Shown here: positions 16,791 to 26,006 of the stretch, one piece after another | Layout of the letters: every line of letters starts with the position of its first letter | How positions within the stretch are numbered: the stretch's first letter is position 1 | Source: Comamonadaceae bacterium | Lineage (GTDB): Bacteria; Pseudomonadota; Gammaproteobacteria; Burkholderiales; Burkholderiaceae_C | Direction of reading: 5' to 3' | Length of the DNA: 64,000 nucleotides | NCBI GenBank assembly: GCA_947448735.1 | Contig: CANFOS010000008.1 | Span: 1-64,000, forward strand | The notes under the pieces: model-generated | Databases searched by the model: none | The model's input: the letters and a program-made list of their open reading frames with translations, nothing else | What the model was told of the DNA's origin: nothing | Position numbers and translations under genes: made by a program

Positions 16791-17287
16791 GTCGTGCTCC
16801 CATCGGTGTGAACAATCGCCAGTGCGGCGCTTTTGGTGCTGCCTTGGGCGACAGCCTTGATGCCGGCACGCACCCGGTTGTAGGTGCCGCAGCGGCAGAT
16901 GTTGGTCATGGCCTCGTCAATGTCTTTGTCGGTTGGATTTGGCTTTGCCTTGAGCAAGGCGGTAGCGGCCATCAACATGCCGCTTTGGCAGAAGCCGCAC
17001 TGCGGCACGTCCAAGGCAGCCCAAGCTTTTTGCAAAGGGTGAGACCCATCTGCTGACAAGCCTTCAATGGTGACGATTTTTTCGGTGGCATCCACACTCG
17101 ACACGGGCCGCACGCAGCTGCGTGTGGGTACGCCATCGATATGCACGGTGCACGCGCCGCACTGGGCGATGCCGCAGCCGTATTTGGTGCCGGTCAGCCC
17201 CAGCTGCTCCCGAATGACCCACAGCAGCGGTGTGTCCGCCTCTGCTGTAAAGTCTCGAACTTTTCCATTGACGTTCAGTTGTGCCAT
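16787..17287 (-). CDS. [2Fe-2S]-binding subunit of the IorA-like hydroxylase
   Basis: 166-residue small subunit carrying two [2Fe-2S] clusters. The plant-ferredoxin-type cluster ligands are Cys38, Cys43, Cys46 and Cys58 ([10 protein letters not shown]...SC); the second cluster uses CGFCQSGM and CRCG in the C-terminal half. The ATG at 17287 follows GGAGACAACG; upstream in-frame codons are not needed. No FAD-binding subunit gene is present, which is typical of IorAB enzymes that pass electrons to cytochrome c. First gene of the operon. Confidence 0.92.
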   Translation of the reverse strand: MAQLNVNGKVRDFTAEADTPLLWVIREQLGLTGTKYGCGIAQCGACTVHIDGVPTRSCVRPVSSVDATEKIVTIEGLSADGSHPLQKAWAALDVPQCGFCQSGMLMAATALLKAKPNPTDKDIDEAMTNICRCGTYNRVRAGIKAVAQGSTKSAALAIVHTDGSTT

Positions 17288-17345
17288 CGTTGTCTCCAGG
17301 GTGATGTAGCGAAAAATAAGTATGAATATTATTCGATAAATGGGC

Positions 17346-17388
17346 CTCAGGTGCAAACCCGATAGGACCGGGTTCTGGTTTGCCTGAG
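17346..17388. promoter_or_regulatory. Large dyad in the ior-sox / Bug divergent intergenic region
   Basis: Inverted repeat with arms CTCAGGTGCAAACC (17346-17359) and GGTTTGCCTGAG (17377-17388), and an inner pair AACCC/GGGTT. It lies between the divergent iorA-like and Bug genes and could bind a dimeric regulator controlling both. No regulator gene adjoins it. Confidence 0.45.
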
Positions 17389-17413
17389 AATGACTTGACT
17401 TACCGGAGATGAC

Positions 17414-18400
17414 ATGTCAGCTGCCAAATTCACGCGTCGCCGCTTCAGCCTGGCCGTCACGGCCGCAGCCAGCGCGGTCTGCTCCCCCTTGTTGGCACAA
17501 AACGCCTGGCCCAATAAACCGATCCGCATCATCGTGCCCTACACACCCGGCGGCTTTACCGACCAGATGGCGCGCATCGTACAGGGGGGTCTGCAAAATC
17601 GCTTGCAGCAATCCGTCGTGATCGACAACAAGCCAGGCGCCAACAGCATCATTGGGGTAGACATGCTGGCCAAAGCGCCGGCAGATGGCAGTACCTTTGC
17701 GGTGGTGATTGCGGCTTATGCGGCCAACACCACGCTGTACCCCAAGTTACCCTATGACCCCCGAAAAGACCTGACGGGCGTGTCCTTGCTCGGCATCTCT
17801 CCGTTGCTGGCGGCTATCAACAACGATGCCCCATTTAAAAATGCCAAAGAGCTGATTGCGTATGCCAAGGCCAACCCTGGCAAGGTCAGCTTTGGTTCAT
17901 CGGGCAATGGCTCGGCTGCGCACCTGACGAGTGAACTGCTGAAGTCCCTCACGCAAACCTACATGGTGCATATTCCTTACCGGGGCGCGGTGCCCGCCTT
18001 GACAGACTTGATGGGTGGGCAAATTCAATTGTTTTTTGACGCAGCGACCGGGCTGATCACCCAGGGCAAGGCGGGCAAGGTGCGCCTGATTGGTGTGTCC
18101 AGCGACCGCCGTCTGCCTGCGGTACCGGATGTGCCAACGTTTATCGAGCAGGGCTTTGCAGGCTTTACCGGCAGCACCTGGGCCGGCATGCTGGCGCCCA
18201 GTGCAACGCCCAAAGACATCGTCAAGCGCATGTCTGACGAGGTGGGCCGCATCATCAAAAGTGACGAGACACGCGCAAGACTAGACGCCATGGGCACGTT
18301 TGCGGCAGGTGGCAGCCCGGAAGAGTTTGACGGATTTATCGCTTCTGAGACCAGCAAATGGGCCAAGGTCATCAAGGACGCTGGCGTGAAAGCGGACTGA
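17414..18400 (+). CDS. Bug/TctC-family solute receptor
   Basis: 328-residue periplasmic receptor. N-terminus [17 protein letters not shown] looks Tat-like, followed by [86 protein letters not shown] and an [10 protein letters not shown] stretch, all family marks. Start codon follows CCGGAGATGAC. Divergent from the ior-sox operon; convergent with the NlpC/P60 gene, four bases between the stops. Confidence 0.92.
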   Translation: MSAAKFTRRRFSLAVTAAASAVCSPLLAQNAWPNKPIRIIVPYTPGGFTDQMARIVQGGLQNRLQQSVVIDNKPGANSIIGVDMLAKAPADGSTFAVVIAAYAANTTLYPKLPYDPRKDLTGVSLLGISPLLAAINNDAPFKNAKELIAYAKANPGKVSFGSSGNGSAAHLTSELLKSLTQTYMVHIPYRGAVPALTDLMGGQIQLFFDAATGLITQGKAGKVRLIGVSSDRRLPAVPDVPTFIEQGFAGFTGSTWAGMLAPSATPKDIVKRMSDEVGRIIKSDETRARLDAMGTFAAGGSPEEFDGFIASETSKWAKVIKDAGVKAD

Positions 18401-18404
18401 GCAG

Positions 18405-18959
18405 CTAGTCGTTGGCAGGCGGTGCAGCGTTTTGCACACGCCGCGCGCCGTCAAAGCGGCGCGCCCAGTAGTCCACGCTCATGTTTTCAACCCGAACTTC
18501 AGCGCCTGGCTTGGGCGAATGGATAAACCGGCCTTCGCCGACATAAATACCCACGTGGCTGAAAGCGCGCCGCATGGTGTTGAAAAAAACCAGGTCACCG
18601 GGTTTGAGTTCGGATTTCTCAATGTTTTGGGTCACGGCGGCTTGCTGCTCAGCGCGGCGCGGCAAGATCAGTCCAACGGTTTGCTCGTACATGGAGCGCA
18701 CAAAGCCGCTGCAGTCAAAGCCTGTTTCCACCGTGTTGCCACCGCGTTTGTAGGGCACACCCAAAAACCCCATGGCGTTGACGACCAGCTCCGAAGCCTT
18801 GCTGCTGACGTTTTGCCGAACCTGGTCAAACTGGCTGAGCAGTCCTTTTTCAACCAGGAACTTGTCAAGGTCGTCACCGTTTTGAGCAGGCGCTGCATAG
18901 GCGTTTGCCACTAAAAGCAAGGCCGTTGCGAGGGTGGTCAAAGCAGGTTTAAAGCGCAT
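18405..18959 (-). CDS. C40-family NlpC/P60 peptidoglycan endopeptidase
   Basis: Periplasmic cell-wall hydrolase of 184 residues that cleaves stem peptides. Signal peptide residues 1-23 (YAA|P region). The catalytic cysteine is Cys83 in TGFDCSGFVR; His135 in FSHVGIYVG and His147 in RFIHSP complete the catalytic set. LGVPYKRGGN and LKPGDLVFF are typical. Its only domain is the peptidase, with no SH3 or LysM domain. Confidence 0.92.
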   Translation of the reverse strand: MRFKPALTTLATALLLVANAYAAPAQNGDDLDKFLVEKGLLSQFDQVRQNVSSKASELVVNAMGFLGVPYKRGGNTVETGFDCSGFVRSMYEQTVGLILPRRAEQQAAVTQNIEKSELKPGDLVFFNTMRRAFSHVGIYVGEGRFIHSPKPGAEVRVENMSVDYWARRFDGARRVQNAAPPAND

Positions 18960-19190
18960 GGCTCTGAGGATACTTGAAACACCCTGTGAAAGTCAACCTC
19001 AAGTTGTTTCTTGAAAGCGACGATAAACCATTGATTTTTAACAAAATAAGCCGTATTTCCGGTAAAACCGCAGGCCCGTCCCTTCGCCCTATGGGATAGT
19101 CTTGTCAACAGCCTGATGCCCAAACCCTGAACAATCCGCCTTTTGCCATCGCGGTGATGGTGGCATCGGCAAGCGTGTGAAAATCAGCCG

Positions 19191-19910
19191 ATGTTGTTCA
19201 GCCAGGCTTTGGCCGCCCCACCAGCTCGCGCGGCCTTTGCCAGCGGTGCTCGCGACACCTTCATGGTGATTCCGTCTTATCTTCCGTTCGGTCTGGTGTG
19301 CGGCGTGGCTTCTGTCAACGCCGGTCTGACGATGGGCGCTTCGCTGGCGCTACCGGCACTGGTTTATGGCGGGTCGTCACAGGCCGTGCTGCTGCAATTT
19401 GTGCAGAGCAACGCGTCGCTCTGGATTGCCGTTTTGTCAGGCTGTGTCATCAATCTGCGCATGGCGGTGTACAGCGCAGCCATGGCCTCGAAGGTGCGCC
19501 ATCTGGGCAAGCCGCAGCGCATGCTGGTGGCTGCCTTCATCGTGGACTACAGCTTTGCTTTTATCCGGGCCAGAGAGGAATCACATCCGCACGATAAGCA
19601 CCTGATGGCTTACTACGCTGGCTCCAGCGCCGTTAGCTGGCTGGCCTGGGTGCTGTTTTGCGCCATTGGCGTGTTCGCAGGCAATGTCGTGCCGCCCAGC
19701 TGGCAGCTTGACTTTGCCATTCCGCTGTCTTTTATTGCGGTGGCTGCGCCCTCCGTTCGCAGCCTGCCCATGGGCGCCGCGGCACTGGTGGGCGGGATAG
19801 CCAGTGTGATGCTTTTTGCACTGCCGCTCAAGCTGGGTCTGATCGCAGCCTGCCTGGCAGGCTTGACGGCTGGGATATTGACGCAAAAATGGACCAAGCG
19901 CCCTATATGA
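19191..19910 (+). CDS. azlC: AzlC-family branched-chain amino acid exporter subunit
   Basis: 239-residue large subunit of an AzlCD-type amino acid exporter. Family marks: ARDTFMVIPSYLPFGLVCGV, LPALVYGGSSQAVLLQF, LSGCVINLRMAVYSA and VDYSFAF; about 5-6 hydrophobic segments. The gene ends in ATGA, overlapping azlD. Substrate (leucine, valine or analogues) inferred from the family. Confidence 0.9.
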   Translation: MLFSQALAAPPARAAFASGARDTFMVIPSYLPFGLVCGVASVNAGLTMGASLALPALVYGGSSQAVLLQFVQSNASLWIAVLSGCVINLRMAVYSAAMASKVRHLGKPQRMLVAAFIVDYSFAFIRAREESHPHDKHLMAYYAGSSAVSWLAWVLFCAIGVFAGNVVPPSWQLDFAIPLSFIAVAAPSVRSLPMGAAALVGGIASVMLFALPLKLGLIAACLAGLTAGILTQKWTKRPI

Positions 19911-20257
19911 CCCCTCTGAGCACGTTTGAAAGCTGGAGTCTGGTGCTTGGCCTGGCTTTGGGCACATTTTTGATCCGCTACTCGTTCATCGGCCTGTTTG
20001 CAGACCGTGACATGCCTGACTGGCTGGACCGGGCGCTCAAACTCATGGTGCCCGCCATCTTTGCGGCGATTGTTTTCAGCGGTGTTGCTATCGTCAATGG
20101 CACGTTGGGCGCTGAGGTTGCCGGGCTGGCCTTTTGGCCACGTTACGCCGCTGCCGTCGCAGCCGCGATGGCAGCAGCCCTGACACGTGGGAACATGCTG
20201 ATGACGCTGGCCGTTGGCATGGCGACTTTGCACGGCTTGCCTTGGCTCTTTCGCTGA
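19907..20257 (+). CDS. azlD: AzlD-family small exporter subunit
   Basis: 116-residue partner of AzlC with four hydrophobic segments. GTFLIRYSFIGLFADRDMPDWLDRAL is the family signature near the start (two stretches), and the end reads MTLAVGMATLHGLPWLF. The ATG at 19907 overlaps the azlC stop (ATGA) and is preferred over the ATG at 19889. Confidence 0.88.
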   Translation: MTPLSTFESWSLVLGLALGTFLIRYSFIGLFADRDMPDWLDRALKLMVPAIFAAIVFSGVAIVNGTLGAEVAGLAFWPRYAAAVAAAMAAALTRGNMLMTLAVGMATLHGLPWLFR

Positions 20258-20291
20258 CACTGCCTGGCTGGCTGACCGTTATCATCAAACC

Positions 20292-21095
20292 ATGATGTTG
20301 ATGGCTTCTTGGCGCGGTCTGCTGGCGCGCACCAACCACAGCGCCAAGGCCTGGCTTCTTCAGTGGTGGAAGCTGCTGCAGCTGGGTGCCGTGCTGATGT
20401 TGCTGGCGCTCAGCCCGTCCAGCTACAAGCGTGTAGACCGGCTGGTGCTGGCCCGGCATGTGTACGACAACACGGCCCCCATCATGACCAGCTTCACGCT
20501 GCTGTGCGCCATCATCAGCCTGGTTCTGACGCGGATCGTGACGACCACCGCCCTGAGCTACGGCCTGTCCCAATATGCCCTGCAAGTGGTGATTCGCGTG
20601 CTGGTGCTTGAACTGATACCGCTGACTGCGGCTTTGTTTGTGGCCCTGCGCTGCACCATTCCTGACGGGGCTGAGCTGGCCGAGCTGCGCGCGCGCGGAG
20701 ACCTCGACAAGCTGCGGCGCCAGGGCATCAACCCGCTGTCCAGAGAAGTGTTGCCGCGTGTCATGGCGGGTATTTTTTCAACCATCACACTGGCCGTACT
20801 GAGCTGCGTGGTGGCGCTGCTGGTGGCCTATGTGGCGATTCACGGCTTTAACCTGGCCGGCTTTGCGGGTTACACGCGCTCTTTTGGCCAGGTGTTCAGC
20901 CCGGCCGTCACGCTGATCTTTGTCTTGAAAACATGGCTGTTCAGCTTGGCCGTGTCATTGATCCCGATGGCATCGGCCTTGTATGGCACGGCGCAAAACA
21001 ATACCCGAACCAGCGCTGAAATGCGCGGCCTGGTGCGCATGTTTGCCATCATTTTGCTGGTCGAGGTGCTGTCGCTCGTTGGCAACTATTATTGA
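20292..21095 (+). CDS. MlaE-family ABC transporter permease
   Basis: 267-residue permease of an MCE-type (Mla-like) phospholipid or lipid transport system in the inner membrane. About five hydrophobic segments; the MlaE-typical coupling region PDGAELAELRARGDLDKLRRQGINPLS can be traced around residues 125-150, with IPMASALYGTAQNNTRTSAEM near the end. The start at 20292 is chosen because upstream codons run through azlD. It is 34 bases after azlD and six bases before the MlaD gene. No ATPase gene (mlaF) accompanies it in the window. Confidence 0.8.
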   Translation: MMLMASWRGLLARTNHSAKAWLLQWWKLLQLGAVLMLLALSPSSYKRVDRLVLARHVYDNTAPIMTSFTLLCAIISLVLTRIVTTTALSYGLSQYALQVVIRVLVLELIPLTAALFVALRCTIPDGAELAELRARGDLDKLRRQGINPLSREVLPRVMAGIFSTITLAVLSCVVALLVAYVAIHGFNLAGFAGYTRSFGQVFSPAVTLIFVLKTWLFSLAVSLIPMASALYGTAQNNTRTSAEMRGLVRMFAIILLVEVLSLVGNYY

Positions 21096-21101
21096 AGCCC
21101 C

Positions 21102-22076
21102 ATGACAGACAAACCCGACCTCCCAAACGACACGGTACTTCCCCAGGTGCCAGACCATCTGGAGTTCAAGGCTGTGCTGTTGCTCAGCTTCATGCTGGCA
21201 CTGATCGTGGCGGCGGCGGTGTACGTGATGTATTCACGGGGCCTGTTTGAAAGCACGCAAAAGCTGGTGCTGGTGTCTGAAGATTCCGAGGGCGTGGTCG
21301 TCGGCATGAACCTGACGTTTTCAGGCTTTCCGATTGGCCGGGTGCGCCGCATTGAACTGGCCGACGACGGCAAGGCCCGCATTGTGGTCGACGTGGCCAG
21401 CAAAGACGCGCACTGGCTGCGCCAGTCCAGCGTTTTTACCGTGGTGCGTGGGCTGGTGGGTGGCACCAACATTCGTGCCTATACCGGTGTGCTGACCGAC
21501 AAACCTCTGGAAGACGGTGCGGTGCGTACCGTGTTGCAAGGCGATGCGGGCGCCGAAGTGCCCAAGCTGATCGCGACGGCCAAGGACCTGCTGGAAAGTG
21601 TCAGTACGCTGATCAGCAAGCAAGGTGCCTTGGGTGCCAGCTTGGGCAACCTGCAAACCCTCACGGCCAAGATCAATGGGCCAGGCGGTGCCCTGACGGT
21701 GTTGCTGGGCGGCGAGGCTGAAGCCAAAAAACTCATCACCACGCTGGACCGCACCAATGCGCTGCTGGCCAAAGTCGATGGCCTGGCGGCAAAGGCCGAC
21801 GCCCAGGTGTTTGGTGAGAAGGGCGTGTTGCCAGAAACCCGCAGCGCGGTGCTGCAGCTCAATGCGCTGCTCGGTGATGCCCGTAGCAGCCTGAAAAAAG
21901 TCGACGCTGTGTTGGTCGAAGCGCAGGCGGTGGGTGCCAATCTGAAGGACGGCACGAGTGATTTGAACCTGCTGCGCAGCGAGGTTGAATCCAGCCTGCG
22001 CAAGGTCGATGGGCTGATCAATGAGATCAATCGCAAATGGCCGTTTGCGCGTGATACCGACGTGAAGTTGCCATGA
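21102..22076 (+). CDS. MlaD/MCE-domain protein
   Basis: 324-residue inner-membrane-anchored MCE protein that carries lipid between membranes. One transmembrane helix at residues 26-48, then an MCE domain (residues ~50-125: LVSEDSEGVVVGMNLTF, FPIGRVRRIEL, DAHWLRQSSVFTVV, RGLVGGTNIRAY) and a C-terminal helical region (170-315) rich in Leu/Ala that probably forms the needle-like coiled part. Ends overlapping the lipoprotein gene by four bases. Confidence 0.88.
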   Translation: MTDKPDLPNDTVLPQVPDHLEFKAVLLLSFMLALIVAAAVYVMYSRGLFESTQKLVLVSEDSEGVVVGMNLTFSGFPIGRVRRIELADDGKARIVVDVASKDAHWLRQSSVFTVVRGLVGGTNIRAYTGVLTDKPLEDGAVRTVLQGDAGAEVPKLIATAKDLLESVSTLISKQGALGASLGNLQTLTAKINGPGGALTVLLGGEAEAKKLITTLDRTNALLAKVDGLAAKADAQVFGEKGVLPETRSAVLQLNALLGDARSSLKKVDAVLVEAQAVGANLKDGTSDLNLLRSEVESSLRKVDGLINEINRKWPFARDTDVKLP

Positions 22077-22735
22077 TGTTCAAAATCTCCCTTGCCGCCA
22101 TGAATGTCATCTTGCTGGCCTTGACCGCCTGCGCTTCCGGCCCCAAACCTGCAGACTGGCAGCTCAATGCCAAAGGCGCCACTGAGCGTGCTGTCGCGGC
22201 TTATCTGGAGGGCAACAACCGTGTAGAGGTCGCCGAGCTGGCCAGGGCCAGATCAGAGATTTCAGCCACAGGCCGCATCGACCTGTTGGCGCGTGCCGAG
22301 CTGCTGGCCTGCGCGAGCCGCGTCGCCAGCCTGGTGTTTGAGCCCTGTTCAGGCTTTGAAAAACTGCGTCAGGACGCACCCCCTGCTGAACGGGCTTATG
22401 CCGACTATCTGGCAGGCCAAGTGCAGCCGCAAGACCTTCATTTATTGCCAAGAGAGCAGCAAATGAGTGCTCAGGCCCTTTCAAAATCTGTACCATTTGC
22501 TATTGAACGTATAGCAGACCCTCTTTCCCGGCTGGTCGCCGCGGGTACCGTATTCCAGGCGGGGCAGGCCAGCCCGGCAGTGGTGCAAGCCGCCGTTGAT
22601 GCGGCATCCAGCCAGGGCTGGCGCAGGCCTTTGCTGGCCTGGCTTGGTGTGCAGCTCAAGCTGGCAGAGTCCAGCGGCAACGCCCCCGAGGCCGCGCGTG
22701 TTCAAAGGCGCATGGCTGTGGTTTTGAAACCTTGA
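22073..22735 (+). CDS. Putative lipoprotein linked to the MCE transport genes
   Basis: 220-residue predicted lipoprotein: signal region with lipobox LTAC, lipid-modified Cys near residue 20. The remainder is helical and Ala-rich, without a recognised domain, resembling TPR-like helical hairpins. It overlaps the MCE gene (ATGA) and the MFS gene (TTGA). A role in the periplasmic part of the lipid transporter is inferred only from position. Residues ~140-155 coincide with a segment (22495-22520) that loosely resembles the dispersed repeat. Confidence 0.7.
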   Translation: MMFKISLAAMNVILLALTACASGPKPADWQLNAKGATERAVAAYLEGNNRVEVAELARARSEISATGRIDLLARAELLACASRVASLVFEPCSGFEKLRQDAPPAERAYADYLAGQVQPQDLHLLPREQQMSAQALSKSVPFAIERIADPLSRLVAAGTVFQAGQASPAVVQAAVDAASSQGWRRPLLAWLGVQLKLAESSGNAPEAARVQRRMAVVLKP

Positions 22736-24018
22736 GCGGCGTTTTGCGCTCCAGCGCTCTGCAGCGCGGCTCGGTCAGCCCTGTAGCCATAGCGATGACC
22801 TGCGCGCTGGCGCTGGCCACCGCCATGGGGATTGGCCGCTTTGCCTTCACGCCGCTGCTGCCCATGATGCTGGCCGATGGTGTGGTCGACTTGCCCGGTG
22901 CCAGCTGGCTGGCCAGTGCCAACTACCTGGGCTACCTGGTCGGCGCGCTGCTGTGCACCTTTCAGCCCTTGATCTGGTCGCACCTCAAAGGGTGGCCGCC
23001 TGTGCAGGCCACCACCTGGCTGCGCGGCGGCCTGGTGGCGACCTGCTTTTTGACGCTGGGCATGGCGCTGCAGCTGCCCGCGCTCTGGCCGTGGCTGCGT
23101 TTTGCAGCGGGTGTGGCCAGTGCCTTTGTGTTCGTGTTCACGTCGGGCTGGTGTCTGGCGCGTCTGGCTGAGCGAAACGCCAGCAACCTGGGCGGCATGA
23201 TGTTTACGGGTCCGGGTGCGGGCATCGCCATCAGCGGTGTGCTGGCCAGCGGCATGGTGGCGCTGCACTGGAAGGCCGCGGCCGGATGGCTGATTTTTGG
23301 TGTGCTGGCCTGCGTGTTGACGGCCACCACCTGGCGCACGTTCTCCATGAAGCTGGACATCAAGCTGCCATCTGCGGCGCTTGCTCCTGCCGACGGTGCT
23401 GCCTCCAGTTTGGCGGCACAGCCGGCTCGGGCAGCTTTTGCCAGCCGCTGGCACATGTTCTGGCTGGCCATCGCTTATGGTCTGGACGGCTTGGGCTATA
23501 TCATCACCGCCACTTTTTTACCGGTGATTGCCCGGCAGGTCATGCCGGGTTCGGCTTGGCTGGACTTGTTTTGGCCGCTCTTTGGCCTGGCGGTGATTGT
23601 GGGGGCTTGGCTGTCGACCCGCATCTCGCTCAAAGGTGATTTGCGTTATGTGCTGGCCGCCTGCTACATCATGCAAGCCATCGGCGTCATTTTGACGGTG
23701 TGGTTGCCCACGCCGCTGGGTTTTGCGCTCGGCAGCCTGCTGCTGGGGATGCCTTTTACCGCGATCACATTTTTTGCCTTACAGGAAGTCAGGCGCCTCA
23801 AACCCCACAGCGCGTCAAGCTATATGGGCCTGCTCACTGCTGTCTATGGCATGGGTCAAATCGCCGGACCGCCCTTAGCGGCGTGGCTGCTCAGCCGCAG
23901 CGCCACGGTAGGGCAGGGCTTTAATCTGGCACTGGAGATCGCTGCCAGTGCGCTGGTGCTGGGGGCGCTCATGTTTGTGGGTCTGGCGCGGGTTTATCCC
24001 AAATCGAATGCTACGTAA
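22732..24018 (+). CDS. YbfB/YjiJ-family MFS transporter
   Basis: 428-residue 12-helix transporter. The N-terminal block TAMGIGRFAFTPLLPMML is the YbfB/YjiJ-family signature, followed by LASANYLGYLVGAL; later RWHMFWLAIAYGLDGLGYII starts the second half. Start is a TTG overlapping the lipoprotein stop (TTGA), so it is co-translated with the MCE genes. Substrate unknown. Confidence 0.85.
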   Translation: MSGVLRSSALQRGSVSPVAIAMTCALALATAMGIGRFAFTPLLPMMLADGVVDLPGASWLASANYLGYLVGALLCTFQPLIWSHLKGWPPVQATTWLRGGLVATCFLTLGMALQLPALWPWLRFAAGVASAFVFVFTSGWCLARLAERNASNLGGMMFTGPGAGIAISGVLASGMVALHWKAAAGWLIFGVLACVLTATTWRTFSMKLDIKLPSAALAPADGAASSLAAQPARAAFASRWHMFWLAIAYGLDGLGYIITATFLPVIARQVMPGSAWLDLFWPLFGLAVIVGAWLSTRISLKGDLRYVLAACYIMQAIGVILTVWLPTPLGFALGSLLLGMPFTAITFFALQEVRRLKPHSASSYMGLLTAVYGMGQIAGPPLAAWLLSRSATVGQGFNLALEIAASALVLGALMFVGLARVYPKSNAT

Positions 24019-24070
24019 TCAATAGCTGCTCGCCCTTGTTTTTATTGGGCTAGAGCCATTTTTGACTATT
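24018..24070. repeat. Dispersed short repeat, copy E
   Basis: Intergenic copy reading TCAATAGCTGCTCGCCCTTG then TTTTTATTGGGCTAGAGCC on the plus strand. It lies between the convergent MFS and feoB genes. Confidence 0.65.
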
Positions 24071-24107
24071 GAAAACGGTCGAAATACCTTCCAGCTGCTT
24101 TTTTGCC

Positions 24108-26006
24108 CTAAACAAAAGCCAAGGCCACCCGGTAAGTGACAAACGACGCCAGATAGGCCAGCCCAAACAAATAGCCAGCCATGATGATCGGCATTTTCCA
24201 GCCGCCGGTTTCGCGTTTGACGGTGGCCAGCGTGGACATGCACTGCGGTGCAAACACATACCAGGCCAGCAGTGACAGGGCGGTGGCCAGGCTCCAGTTT
24301 TGGGCGATCAGCGGGCTCAGGGCCTGGGCGGTGTCTGACCCTGTGGCTGAGAGCGCATACACCGTGCCCAGCGAGCTGACGGCCACTTCGCGTGCGGCCA
24401 GGCCGGGGACCAGGGCGATGCTGATTTGCCAGTTAAAGCCGATCGGCTCAAACACCACCGCCAGGGCTTTGCCCAATGTGCCGGCAAAGCTGTATTCGAT
24501 CGCGGGCCTTGTGGCCCCCTCAGGTGCACCCGGAAAACTGGCCAAAAACCACAGCGCAACCGTCAACACCAAAATAACGCCACCGACCCGTTTCATAAAA
24601 ATCGCGACCCTCTGCCACAGGCCAATGGCGACGTTGCGGATGTTGGGCAGGTGGTAATTGGGCAGTTCCATCATCAGGGTGCGTACCTGGCCATGTGCCG
24701 TCAGGCGCTTGAGGACCCAGGCCACCGCCAGCGATCCCGCAATGCCGGCCACGTACAGCCCAAACAGCACCAGGCCTTGCAACTCAAACCAGCCGACGTC
24801 ACGCCTGGGAATAAAGGCACCTATCAACAGCGCATACACCGGCAAGCGGGCAGAACAAGTCATGAGCGGCGCGATCATGATGGTGACCAGCCGGTCGCGC
24901 GGGTTGGCAATGCTGCGGGTTGCCATGATGCCGGGAATGGCGCAGGCAAAGCTCGACAGCAGCGGAATAAACGAGCGGCCCGACAAGCCCACGCCGCCCA
25001 TGATGCGGTCCAGCAAAAACGCGGCGCGCGGCAGGTAGCCCGACTCTTCCAGCACCAGAATAAAAAAGAACAAGATGATGATCTGCGGCAAAAACACCAC
25101 CACGCCACCCGCACCGGCAATCACACCATCGACGATCAGGCTTTTCAGCCAGCCATCGGGCATGATGCCGCCTACCGCCGCACCCAGCCAGGCACTCAGC
25201 GCCTTGATGGCATCCATAGGGGCGACTGACCAGCTGAACACCGCCTGAAAAATCAAAAACAAAATCACCGCCAGCAAGGCGGGGCCCAACACCGGGTGCA
25301 GCACAACGCGGTCAATTCGGTCGCTGACCAGATGTGGCACCAGATCATTCAAGCCCAAGCGCTTGAGTATTTGTTGAACCGTGTCATGGTCGCCATGCGT
25401 GGCTGACGCCGGGCTGGTCGCGCTGGCGTCTGTGGTGTCATGGGCATGGGGTACTGAGCTGCGCCGCCACACATCGGCATCGTCCAGCAGCGCCCGCAGA
25501 TCTGCATCGCCGCCGCCCTGGGTGCCCACGGTCGTCACCACCGGCAAGCCCAGTTCGAGCGCCAGGGCGGCGGTGTCTACCTTGATGCCGCGCGCTTCGG
25601 CCAGGTCTTGCATGTTGACGGCCACCAGGCACGGCAGGCCGAGCCGTTTGACCGACAGCACCAGCCGCAAACTGCGCCGCAAATTGGTGGCGTCCACCAC
25701 GCACACCACCAGGTCGGGCCGCTTTTCCCCAGCCGCCCGGCCATACAGCACATCGTGCGTCACGCGTTCGTCGGGGGAGCGGGGTGCCAGGCTGTAGGTG
25801 CCAGGCAAGTCGAGCACCCGCAGCGCCTTGCCAGCCGGCGTGGTGAGCTTGCCTTCTTTGCGCTCGACCGTCACGCCCGCATAGTTGGCCACTTTTTGCC
25901 GGCTGCCGGTGAGCAGGTTGAACAGCGCGGTTTTGCCGCAGTTCGGATTGCCGACCAGCGCCAGCAAAGGGCCACTGGGGTGAAAGTGAATGACAGAGCG
26001 CTTCAT
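24108..26006 (-). CDS. feoB: Ferrous iron transporter FeoB
   Basis: 632-residue Fe(II) transporter. The N-terminal G-protein domain has G1 GNPNCGKT, a G3 DLPGTYSL, and G4 NMQD. The membrane domain carries the two Gate motifs, with GCxIPG-like ACAIPGIMATRSI and CSARLPVYALL. The start at 26006 overlaps the feoA stop (ATGA), preferred over a TTG 12 codons upstream. Slightly short at the C-terminus compared with E. coli FeoB. No feoC follows. Probably iron-regulated through the Fur-like box upstream of feoA. Confidence 0.95.
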   Translation of the reverse strand: MKRSVIHFHPSGPLLALVGNPNCGKTALFNLLTGSRQKVANYAGVTVERKEGKLTTPAGKALRVLDLPGTYSLAPRSPDERVTHDVLYGRAAGEKRPDLVVCVVDATNLRRSLRLVLSVKRLGLPCLVAVNMQDLAEARGIKVDTAALALELGLPVVTTVGTQGGGDADLRALLDDADVWRRSSVPHAHDTTDASATSPASATHGDHDTVQQILKRLGLNDLVPHLVSDRIDRVVLHPVLGPALLAVILFLIFQAVFSWSVAPMDAIKALSAWLGAAVGGIMPDGWLKSLIVDGVIAGAGGVVVFLPQIIILFFFILVLEESGYLPRAAFLLDRIMGGVGLSGRSFIPLLSSFACAIPGIMATRSIANPRDRLVTIMIAPLMTCSARLPVYALLIGAFIPRRDVGWFELQGLVLFGLYVAGIAGSLAVAWVLKRLTAHGQVRTLMMELPNYHLPNIRNVAIGLWQRVAIFMKRVGGVILVLTVALWFLASFPGAPEGATRPAIEYSFAGTLGKALAVVFEPIGFNWQISIALVPGLAAREVAVSSLGTVYALSATGSDTAQALSPLIAQNWSLATALSLLAWYVFAPQCMSTLATVKRETGGWKMPIIMAGYLFGLAYLASFVTYRVALAFV

